From the NCBI GenBank assembly GCA_025463005.1, contig JAOAPR010000065.1, positions 22,683 to 86,682 on the forward strand: a stretch of 64,000 bases of DNA, in the 5' to 3' direction. Below, piece by piece: positions 58,617 to 64,000 of this stretch. Below the pieces are notes generated by a model, which made no database searches, was not told the DNA's origin, and worked only from the letters and a program-made list of their open reading frames with translations. Within the stretch, counting starts at the first letter, position 1. The number at the start of each line of letters is the position of its first letter. This DNA comes from Bryobacterales bacterium. Its GTDB lineage: Bacteria > Acidobacteriota > Terriglobia > Bryobacterales > Bryobacteraceae. Both the position numbers and the translations under genes were made by a program.

Positions 58617-59711
58617 CTAGCGCCCCGCACTGGAGGATGCCGGTTGCGGATGAAGAATCAACTTCTGCACACGCCAATTGGATGTTTCAGCCGCGTACAC
58701 TTCGTTTTCCGAGGGGCAGGCAAGCTGGTGGATTCCGGAGAACTGCTTAAGCTGGCGCCCGGAGCGTCCGATCACCCCAAGCACTTTGCCATCGAGCGAA
58801 ACCTTGAAGAGCCGCCCCGGAAACGTACTTTCTCCGACGAAAAGCACCTGATTGGGACCAGGTGTGATGCAGATCGAATTGGGAGCGCCAATCACCGCGG
58901 CGAGACGCTCGCCAGTTGGAGTATTGCCATTGACCGCGCGCGTTCCGGGATCAGGCGGCACGTCAATGGTGAACATACGCAGAAACTTGCCCTCGGTATC
59001 GAACACCTGGATTCGGCGGTTGGTTCGATCGCCCACATAGAGGTTGTTGTTGCGATCCGCCACAATGGCGTGCGGTATCCGAAACTGCCCCGGCGCGGTA
59101 CCCTTATCGCCCCACGATGCGACCCAGTCGCCATTCTTGTCATATTTGGCGACGCGCGAGTTGACGTATCCGTCAGTAATGTAGATGTTCCCTTGGGAGT
59201 CCCAAGTGACATCGGTGGGTTGCCGGAAGAGTCCGTCGACAGGGGGTAGAGGAGGGTCGACGCGCTCCCACGGTTTGGCTCCTTCGTCGGCCGATTCAGA
59301 GCGGCGACCGAAGGTCATGATTACCCGGCCCGCCTGGTTAAACTTGATCACCATGTCGGAACCTTTATCGATGGCCCAGATGTTATCGTCCTTGTCGATG
59401 CGCACGGTGTGGGCTTCGGACCACGCGTAGAGGCCCTTGCCGATTTCGCGCAAGAACTCGCCTTTGGGGCCGAACTCCAACAACTGCGCCGCCGCGGGAC
59501 CATAGGCCGGTCCGGTGGCGGTGTTGGAGCGCGTAAAGACGAACACGTGTCCCTTGGAATTAACGGCTACGCCCGGGACCTCGCCGAAATTCATCCCGGG
59601 CGGAAGCTTGAGAAACTCAGGAACGGAATCGAAGGAAATTTCAGGTACTCTTTGTTGAGCGAAAGTTAGCGAAGCAAACAGCACCAACAATGCGAATCGA
59701 CAGGTTTTCAT
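58617..59711 (-). CDS. Exported NHL-repeat beta-propeller (peptidyl-amidating-lyase-like)
   Basis: Exported propeller protein of 364 aa with signal peptide MKTCRFALLVLFASLTFAQ. It opens with GVAVNSKGHVFVFTRSNTA and contains NHL blades: AHTVRIDKDDNIWAIDKGSD, QPTDVTWDSQGNIYITDGYV, PHAIVADRNNNLYVGDRTNR and NSICITPGPNQVLFVGES. This resembles the lyase domain of peptidylglycine alpha-amidating monooxygenase and related NHL proteins, but enzymatic residues cannot be assigned. It stands just upstream of the frameshifted gene on the same strand, 40 bases away. Confidence 0.85.
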   Translation of the reverse strand: MKTCRFALLVLFASLTFAQQRVPEISFDSVPEFLKLPPGMNFGEVPGVAVNSKGHVFVFTRSNTATGPAYGPAAAQLLEFGPKGEFLREIGKGLYAWSEAHTVRIDKDDNIWAIDKGSDMVIKFNQAGRVIMTFGRRSESADEGAKPWERVDPPLPPVDGLFRQPTDVTWDSQGNIYITDGYVNSRVAKYDKNGDWVASWGDKGTAPGQFRIPHAIVADRNNNLYVGDRTNRRIQVFDTEGKFLRMFTIDVPPDPGTRAVNGNTPTGERLAAVIGAPNSICITPGPNQVLFVGESTFPGRLFKVSLDGKVLGVIGRSGRQLKQFSGIHQLACPSENEVYAAETSNWRVQKLILHPQPASSSAGR

Positions 59712-59842
59712 CGAAACCTCCCAGATGGTAGTTTACAGCTCACGTATCGCGGAGCTTACGATGCATTTCTGTCTACGCGAACCGCATTCATGTAAAATGG
59801 GCCGCGGTGCCTGATCGGTCGCGGAGCTGGAGGTAAGAACAA

Positions 59843-60679
59843 ATGAAAGTGGAACGACGAAAGACTCTCGTGATCGCGCGCCCGCTAGCCATCTTTGGTC
59901 TGTTGCTGGCCTGCGCTGCGATGTGTTCAGCAGCAACCGAGACGTATTACTTTTTCGTGTTCAGCAATCCGGTGGCCGGGCATGAGGATGAATACAACAA
60001 GTGGTACAACGAACAACACGCTCCTGACGTCGTTGCCATCCCCGGCTTTGTCACGGCGCAACGGTTCGTGAAGGACGATCTGCCTTTGTACCGCATGGTC
60101 GACTTGCAGGTACCAAAATATCTCGTCATCTACAAGATCGTCACGGACAACGTGAATGCAGTTTTTGACGAAGTTTCAAGGCGTCTCAAAACGGGAGAGA
60201 CGGTGATGAGCCCGACCTTCGATTCGAAAACTTCCGTCAGTTACGTTTATCGGCCTTTCAGGCCTGAAATCAAGGGCGTGGGGGGTGAACCTGAAGGGGC
60301 CAAGCCGGGACCGAAGCAGACCTATTACCAGGTCGTCTTTACTGCGATGGTCCCAGGCAAAGAGCGGGATTTCAATCTCTTTTACGATCAGCATCACGCG
60401 CCCGAGCTCGCGGCCATCCCGGGCTTCGTGAGCGCGCAGCGAATGATTCTGGCGAGACCATCGACCGCGTCGATTCCTGCAACAAAATATCTCGCGTTGT
60501 TCAAGGTGGAAACGTCCGATCTTGCCGCCGTAAAGCAGGCCGCCACACGGCCCGGGACGTCGAGCCCGGCCTTCGATACCAAGGCTACGCGGGGGTATAC
60601 CTTTCGAGCGATCGGACCGGTGATCGAAGGCGACAAGGTACGATCCACTCGCGCCAAGAGCGTTCAAGGCAGCAAATAG
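59843..60679 (+). CDS. Exported protein with two tandem EthD-like domains
   Basis: A 278-residue exported protein formed by duplication. Signal peptide (VIARPLAIFGLLLACAAMCSAA) is followed by two similar halves. Half 1 has YYFFVFSNPVAGHEDEYNKW then YNEQHAPDVVAIPGFVTAQR; half 2 has YYQVVFTAMVPGKERDFNLF then YDQHHAPELAAIPGFVSAQR. The shared QHAPE/D...IPGFV core is typical of dimeric alpha-beta-barrel (EthD/DUF4286-like) proteins. The two halves may pack as an internal dimer. The ATG at 59843 has GGAGGTAAGAACAA before it. It is the last gene before the tRNA-flanked element. Confidence 0.82.
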   Translation: MKVERRKTLVIARPLAIFGLLLACAAMCSAATETYYFFVFSNPVAGHEDEYNKWYNEQHAPDVVAIPGFVTAQRFVKDDLPLYRMVDLQVPKYLVIYKIVTDNVNAVFDEVSRRLKTGETVMSPTFDSKTSVSYVYRPFRPEIKGVGGEPEGAKPGPKQTYYQVVFTAMVPGKERDFNLFYDQHHAPELAAIPGFVSAQRMILARPSTASIPATKYLALFKVETSDLAAVKQAATRPGTSSPAFDTKATRGYTFRAIGPVIEGDKVRSTRAKSVQGSK

Positions 60680-60700
60680 GCCCAGGCGCCGGAGTTCCAT

Positions 60701-60756
60701 GGTGCCCGGGGTGGGACTTGAACCCACACTCTCCTTACGGAAAAAGGGATTTTAAG
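60701..60756 (-). repeat. tRNA-Leu(UAA) 3'-half fragment, left copy (att-like direct repeat)
   Basis: These 56 bases are identical to 63120-63175. Read on the minus strand they run from the anticodon loop CTTAAAA through the long variable arm and the T arm (GTGGG-TTCAAGT-CCCAC) to the tRNA 3' end CCCGGGCACC. The 5' half of a tRNA is absent beyond 60756, so this copy is a fragment. Integration by a tyrosine recombinase in an anticodon loop gives exactly this pattern. Confidence 0.85.
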
Positions 60757-60861
60757 GATTCCTAGGAGGATTGCACCGGACTCCCAGAGCATCATGGAGC
60801 TATAAGCGGCAACGCCTTAGGAAGCACCGGGCTTCACCGATCGTATAGAACGCCATCCAGA

Positions 60862-60884
60862 TTGGTACCTGGTTGGGTGCCAGG
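60862..60884. repeat. Left pair of repeated motifs inside the element
   Basis: TTGGTACCTGG (60862-60872) is followed at once by TTGGGTGCCAGG (60873-60884). The same 12-mer and the TTGGTACC word occur in the opposite order at 63037-63059 near the other end. Could be integrase arm-type binding sites. Confidence 0.5.
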
Positions 60885-60918
60885 ATCGGGCCGAGGGCCC
60901 GTTGATCGAAATGGGAGA

Positions 60919-61566
60919 ATGGTTCACGTGGCAGACGACTATACGCTTCCGCCCGAGCCTCGGTCAGAGGATGTGCTTTTTAGGTCCGACAGCGAGTTCT
61001 CACACGCAAATGCGTGGCGGGGTTCTTTAGGTGGCGCAGATCCTCCGTATATGGAGGGGTATCGACGAGGGGCTCTCATATTGGCACAGCATGTCTGCCA
61101 AACTCTCACGAATCAGGATTTTCTCCTGTACCCAATCGTCTATCTCTACCGGCATCACGTCGAGCTTGCGTTAAAGCAGTTACTACGTTCCGCCGCCGCT
61201 TTGGCGGACGAGGAGTTGGATCCAAAAGCTTCCCAAGACCTTGAGAAACACCGGATCGACCAACTTTGGGCGGATCTCAAGCCGATGCTCACGAGTGAAC
61301 GGACCGGGGTTGACGTCAGCCAGTCCGAATCCGAGGGGATCGATTCTTACGTCAAGCAATTATCCGAGATTGATCCTCAAGCGCAAGCGTTCCGTTACCC
61401 GCGCGATAAGAGGGGCAATGCCTCCCTCGACAAAGCTCCCGAGTATATCAACATCGCCGTGTTCGCGGAGCACATGGAGCAACTGTGCACGTCGCTAGAC
61501 GCCCTGGATTCTTACTTCGACCATGAGCTCGACGTGAAGAGTGAAATGGCGTCTGACGGGTACTAG
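60919..61566 (+). CDS. Unknown element-borne protein, possible HEPN-like helices
   Basis: A 215-residue soluble protein, not recognised. The first part (YTLPPEPRSEDVLF) is followed by a helical core with QDFLLYPIVYLYRHHVELAL, a pattern of hydrophobic residues around RHH typical of helices in HEPN-type proteins and others of defence islands. The C-terminal part (YINIAVFAEHMEQLCTSLDA) is also helical. The ATG at 60919 lies close behind GGGAGA; a GTG at 60928 has better spacing. The first gene inside the tRNA-flanked element, 52 bases before another unknown gene on the same strand. HEPN assignment is inference from the motif alone. Confidence 0.6.
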   Translation: MVHVADDYTLPPEPRSEDVLFRSDSEFSHANAWRGSLGGADPPYMEGYRRGALILAQHVCQTLTNQDFLLYPIVYLYRHHVELALKQLLRSAAALADEELDPKASQDLEKHRIDQLWADLKPMLTSERTGVDVSQSESEGIDSYVKQLSEIDPQAQAFRYPRDKRGNASLDKAPEYINIAVFAEHMEQLCTSLDALDSYFDHELDVKSEMASDGY

Positions 61567-61618
61567 TGATCAGCTTCGGTAAATTGCAGTCACAGATCAG
61601 CGGAACACCAGTTAAACT

Positions 61619-62443
61619 TTGACGCGCCGCTATTACAGCACGAGGAAACGACCAGGGGCCCTAGCCCTCGGCGATCTCTACTTGAAGTTCTCGAATCTCT
61701 ATATGTTCTTCCGCGAAAAGGATTACTTCAAGGAAAAGGCTGGAATCACAACGAACGATGTTCCGAACGCCATCAAACACGAGGCGGCGGTAGCGCTCCC
61801 GTTTACCTTATTTCCGGTCACCAAGTGGCCTCCGGCAGACATCACGGAAGATCACGTATTCGACGCAATCGAGTTCTTTCACGACTACGTCTCGAAGCCC
61901 GGGGAAGCGGGGCGCATATCTGATGATAGTGGATTTAATTACTGGGACTACCTGAGCTATGACGAGGATGCGGGTCGCACTGACTACCGGAAAAGAGTTA
62001 ACGCGTTTCTTGTCGACTACAAGTCCGGCTTCGAAATTACCAAGGACGGCATGATCTTGGCGCTTGGCAGCGAAGGGCTGAAGCATATCCTCGATGCAGA
62101 TATTGTGCCCTATGACGAGGTGAATGTTGACAGCAAGGTTCGCAGCGCAATCACTAAATGGAGAAACCGTCACTTGGGACTTGCGGAGAAGAAAGAGGCT
62201 ATCCGGGAGCTTGCCGACGTTTTCGAGTGGCTCAAGAAGAGCAAAGGTCTCTCAACCGTACTAGACGGGAAAGACGAGTCTGCAATCTTCGAACTCGCGA
62301 ATAACTTCGCCATCCGCCACCACGATCCGAAGCAGAAGCGTAACTACGATCAGGCAATTTGGTACTCCTGGATTTTTCACTTCTACTTGGCGACTTATCA
62401 TGCCACAGTACGTTTGCTAATAAAACATGAAGGAGACGCGTGA
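61619..62443 (+). CDS. Unknown element-borne protein, possible HEPN/Abi-like C-terminal domain
   Basis: A 274-residue soluble protein, not recognised. The N-terminal half includes FSNLYMFFREKDYFKEKAG and PADITEDHVFDAIEFFHDYV; the middle has GMILALGSEGLKHILDADIV. The C-terminal half looks like a helical domain related to abortive-infection/HEPN families: VRSAITKWRNRHLGLAEKKE, AIRELADVFEWLKKS, then ELANNFAIRHHDPKQKRNYD and IWYSWIFHFYLATYHATVRL. The start is a TTG at 61619 without a clear ribosome site. Its stop overlaps the integrase remnant (GTGA). The domain call is inference. Confidence 0.6.
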   Translation: MTRRYYSTRKRPGALALGDLYLKFSNLYMFFREKDYFKEKAGITTNDVPNAIKHEAAVALPFTLFPVTKWPPADITEDHVFDAIEFFHDYVSKPGEAGRISDDSGFNYWDYLSYDEDAGRTDYRKRVNAFLVDYKSGFEITKDGMILALGSEGLKHILDADIVPYDEVNVDSKVRSAITKWRNRHLGLAEKKEAIRELADVFEWLKKSKGLSTVLDGKDESAIFELANNFAIRHHDPKQKRNYDQAIWYSWIFHFYLATYHATVRLLIKHEGDA

Positions 62444-62715
62444 GCGACGTCCGGGCGATGCAGGCCGACGTTCGCACTGCGTTGAACTGGCCGGAATCCG
62501 ACGGCCTCTGCCTGCACGCACTCAGGCATACGTTCCTAACTCGATTGGGTGCGGCGGGGGCGGACGCTTTCAGAATCATGCGGATCGCCGGTCACTCCAC
62601 GGTGATGATGAGTCAGCGCTACGTCCATCCTAGTTCCGCTTCGATGGAGCAGGCTTTCAAGCGGCTGGCTCCACAAACCCGACCACCGGCAACGAGTTTA
62701 GCGGCCACCTCATAA
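62440..62715 (+). pseudogene. Tyrosine integrase remnant, C-terminal end only
   Basis: 91 residues matching the end of a phage-type tyrosine recombinase. The HxxR box (LHALRHTFLTRLG), the GH box (MRIAGHSTVMM) and the nucleophilic Tyr (SQRYVHPS) are all present. The N-terminal DNA-binding domain and the first catalytic Arg, normally about 200 residues upstream, are missing; the preceding gene occupies that place. It cannot be an active recombinase. It is most likely the leftover of the enzyme that inserted the element between the two tRNA-Leu fragments. Confidence 0.85.
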
Positions 62716-62732
62716 CGTTTAAACTGGACCCC

Positions 62733-63005
62733 ATGGAGATCGTCGAGGGCTTCATCGCGGTGGTGATCCCGTACATCGTAAGCATTTGTCCTCACGCCGA
62801 TGGCTGGGGTGTAATCGTGTACGGTGGGCCGGAAGCTAACGAAAAAGACGGAATCGTCATGAAGCATTGGGTCAAGACGACGACCGCAGCTAAGCTTTGG
62901 GCGGCCGACGAAATTTACAAACGCTTTCAAAAGGAATTCGCGCAGGATCCGCCGGAACTAGTTTGGGAGAATTTAGTCTGCAATCCACCGCGCAGTCCCG
63001 CCTGA
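62733..63005 (+). CDS. Small hypothetical protein in the tRNA-flanked element
   Basis: A 90-residue product, EIVEGFIAVVIPYIVSICPH then GWGVIVYGGPEANEKDGIVM, with helix AAKLWAADEIYKRFQKEF at the C-terminus. The first part is hydrophobic enough for a weak membrane helix. No match I recognise; it looks like a real protein by composition. Ribosome site poor. It lies between the integrase remnant and the right att-like copy. Confidence 0.45.
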   Translation: MEIVEGFIAVVIPYIVSICPHADGWGVIVYGGPEANEKDGIVMKHWVKTTTAAKLWAADEIYKRFQKEFAQDPPELVWENLVCNPPRSPA

Positions 63006-63036
63006 CTCTCTTAGTTCCTTGCTACCCTCTTGGCCA

Positions 63037-63059
63037 TTGGGTGCCAGGTTGGTACCCAG
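63037..63059. repeat. Right pair of repeated motifs inside the element
   Basis: TTGGGTGCCAGG (63037-63048) is followed by TTGGTACCCAG (63049-63059): the same two words as at 60862-60884, in swapped order, about 60 bases before the right att-like copy. Confidence 0.5.
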
Positions 63060-63119
63060 CCTCTTCCGACGGCTTCGAGCCGGAGAGCAGCGAATGACCG
63101 CAAATTATTGATAAGAAGG

Positions 63120-63193
63120 GGTGCCCGGGGTGGGACTTGAACCCACACTCTCCTTACGGAAAAAGGGATTTTAAGTCCGTCGCATCTGCTCGT
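63120..63193 (-). repeat. tRNA-Leu(UAA) fragment, right copy (att-like), extends into the D-arm side
   Basis: 63120-63175 is the exact 56-base repeat of 60701-60756. This copy reaches further: on the minus strand GCAGATGCGACGGACTTAAA looks like the D-loop and 5' anticodon stem of tRNA-Leu, but beyond about 63193 the expected 5' acceptor strand GCCCGGG is missing. The anticodon stem would carry a C-C mismatch (CGGA with TCCC), as if two different tRNA-Leu halves had been joined in the anticodon loop. So it is not a working tRNA. Confidence 0.8.
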
Positions 63194-63445
63194 ATACTGC
63201 TGATACGATGTTAGTTATAGTTTAGAAATGTCTAACTGTGTAAGTCAGTGTGTAACTTTGGCCCCTTAGAATCTCCCATTTTCTCAGCATCTTACAGCCC
63301 TGTTCAGCGCGCACCCCGGAATTCATTGGGGTTTAAGGCCATCGCTGGTCCGATGCCGTTCCGGTATTTGCTTCTGAAAAGAAAATCGTCGCGGGGCCGG
63401 AGCCGTCGGGTGCTTCCAGTTTCGTGAAGAACTCGGCTGGCTGCT
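63194..63445. other. Non-coding stretch after the right att-like copy
   Basis: About 250 bases with no convincing ORF or RNA. The first 60 bases are AT-richer than the surroundings and include TTAGTTATAGTTTAGAAATG. Nothing familiar is seen. Confidence 0.5.
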
Positions 63446-63706
63446 TCAACTTTTCTTGCGGGCTCTCTTGGGAGGCGTCAGCGCCTTGATCCGCATGCGC
63501 GCCAAAGCATCGCCTGCGGAAAACAGGTTCGCGACGATATCAAGCTGGATGTGGACGTAGGCGCGGTCGCTTTCCGACAGCCCGATCACCACGTCGGCGA
63601 AGGCCGAGACGATATCGGAGGTGCTCGCTCCTGATTTGGTCAAAGAGGCGGCGGCGGCCTGCAGGCCCTCAATGCACATATCGTCGATGGCTGGCTTTTT
63701 CATCAT
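63446..63706 (-). CDS. Small hypothetical protein
   Basis: An 86-residue helical protein, not recognised: KKPAIDDMCIEGLQAAAASL, then a middle with DIVSAFADVVIGLSESDRAY, ending in a basic tail ALTPPKRARKKS. Start ATG at 63704-63706 (or 63701-63703) with a weak GAAAG site. Its 3' part contains the 37-base sequence (63467-63503) that recurs inverted at the window end, so the stretch ARMRIKALTPPK is encoded twice, on opposite strands. Confidence 0.5.
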   Translation of the reverse strand: MMKKPAIDDMCIEGLQAAAASLTKSGASTSDIVSAFADVVIGLSESDRAYVHIQLDIVANLFSAGDALARMRIKALTPPKRARKKS

Positions 63707-63756
63707 CTTTCAAATAGAGCAGAGGTTCGGCACGGTCAAGCCTTCCGCGGCCGGCC

Positions 63757-63936
63757 TCATGCGAGGGAATACGCCGAGCGTGAGCGCAGCGCGCGCTTTC
63801 CGAAGGCGTCAATCACGCGGCCGTCTTTCAGCCGATACCAGAGACCGCGACCCGCACCGCGCTTGCGGAAGTGCAATTCGATGACGTTCGCGGCCCTGAA
63901 GCCGTAAAACGCTTCCGGCGTCGGGGCAGCGGTCAT
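63757..63936 (-). CDS. Small hypothetical protein, doubtful
   Basis: 59 residues from the ATG at 63934-63936: TAAPTPEAFYGFRAANVIEL then GAGRGLWYRLKDGRVIDAFG. Not recognised. The frame is open up to 63999 but that part includes the inverted-repeat arm. It could be a real short gene, part of a longer one disrupted by the repeat, or chance. Confidence 0.35.
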   Translation of the reverse strand: MTAAPTPEAFYGFRAANVIELHFRKRGAGRGLWYRLKDGRVIDAFGKRALRSRSAYSLA

Positions 63937-64000
63937 GCCCTGCGTCCTCAAAACCACGAAATGGGCGCGCATGCGGATCAAGGCGCTGACGCCTCCCAAG
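63935..64000 (+). CDS. Possible partial reading frame into the right edge
   Basis: From an ATG at 63935 the plus strand reads MPCVLKTTKWARMRIKALTP and continues off the window; the last 12 residues (ARMRIKALTPPK) equal those of the protein at 63446-63706 because of the inverted repeat. It may be a second copy of that gene's end or an artefact. Confidence 0.25.
   Translation, partial: MPCVLKTTKWARMRIKALTPPK

Larger units (their letters stand above)
63467..64000. repeat. 37-base exact inverted repeat, arms at 63467-63503 and 63964-64000
   Basis: The plus strand at 63467 reads CTTGGGAGGCGTCAGCGCCT and so on for 37 bases; the window's last 37 bases are its exact reverse complement. The right arm runs off the edge, so the full length is unknown. 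It could be an inverted duplication or a fold-back artefact of assembly or amplification. Confidence 0.8.

Noticed and set aside
63120..63215. Complete tRNA-Leu gene on the minus strand
   Set aside because: The 5' acceptor strand GCCCGGG is missing and the anticodon stem is mismatched, so only the fragment is reported.

Overview
The window looks like chromosomal DNA of an acidobacterium of the Solibacter/Bryobacter type. This is inferred from gene content, not from a marker gene. The signs are the DUF1592 + DUF1552 + ankyrin gene set, many secreted PQQ beta-propeller enzymes, several families of small secreted proteins, twin-arginine (Tat) export signals and moderately GC-rich DNA. No rRNA or complete tRNA gene is present.

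Layout. (1) 1-12.1 kb: two efflux systems back to back. An EmrA-like adaptor (cut by the left edge) and a TolC-type channel run leftward; an MdtABC-type tandem RND pump with its own outer-membrane lipoprotein runs rightward. (2) 12.4-15.7 kb: a single-domain response regulator, a FliA/SigB-type sigma factor, a small unknown protein, a cupin and a CorA magnesium channel. (3) 15.8-31.7 kb: a quinoprotein-rich region. A five-gene run encodes a PQQ dehydrogenase, an MBL-fold protein, a DUF1592 cytochrome, a DUF1552 protein and an ankyrin protein. Three more PQQ-propeller enzymes of different classes follow, with a lectin-fold protein, an acyltransferase and a DinB-like protein. (4) 31.8-52.9 kb: mostly housekeeping. 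It holds a Phd/VapC toxin-antitoxin pair with a 25-bp palindromic operator, lepA, ribH-nusB-trmJ, a P1 peptidase, an MlaEFD-type lipid transporter followed by a YdjC/HpnK-like deacetylase, uvrA, a PilZ protein, a DUF1998 helicase, a thioester-reductase-like SDR, an SMR transporter, an M23 peptidase and a ketopantoate-reductase-like protein. (5) 52.9-60.7 kb: small secreted or periplasmic proteins (DUF6152, three related secreted proteins of which one is frameshifted, a second MBL-fold protein, an acetamidase, a Tat-exported VOC protein, an NHL propeller and a duplicated EthD-like protein). (6) 60.7-63.2 kb: a small integrated element between two identical 56-bp copies of the 3' half of tRNA-Leu(UAA). 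It carries two unknown proteins that resemble HEPN/abortive-infection helices, an integrase remnant and a small ORF. (7) 63.2-64 kb: unfamiliar sequence whose last 37 bases are the exact reverse complement of 63467-63503.

How the genes may work together. In region 3 the PQQ enzymes would oxidise alcohols or sugars in the periplasm and could pass electrons to the two-CxxCH DUF1592 protein; the MBL, DUF1552 and ankyrin proteins are probable partners of unknown role. Region 4 contains a phospholipid-trafficking operon and two nearby DNA-repair genes. Region 6 is the best candidate for an undescribed system (a possible two-gene defence module in a tRNA-flanked mini-island), but that is inference from weak motifs and context.
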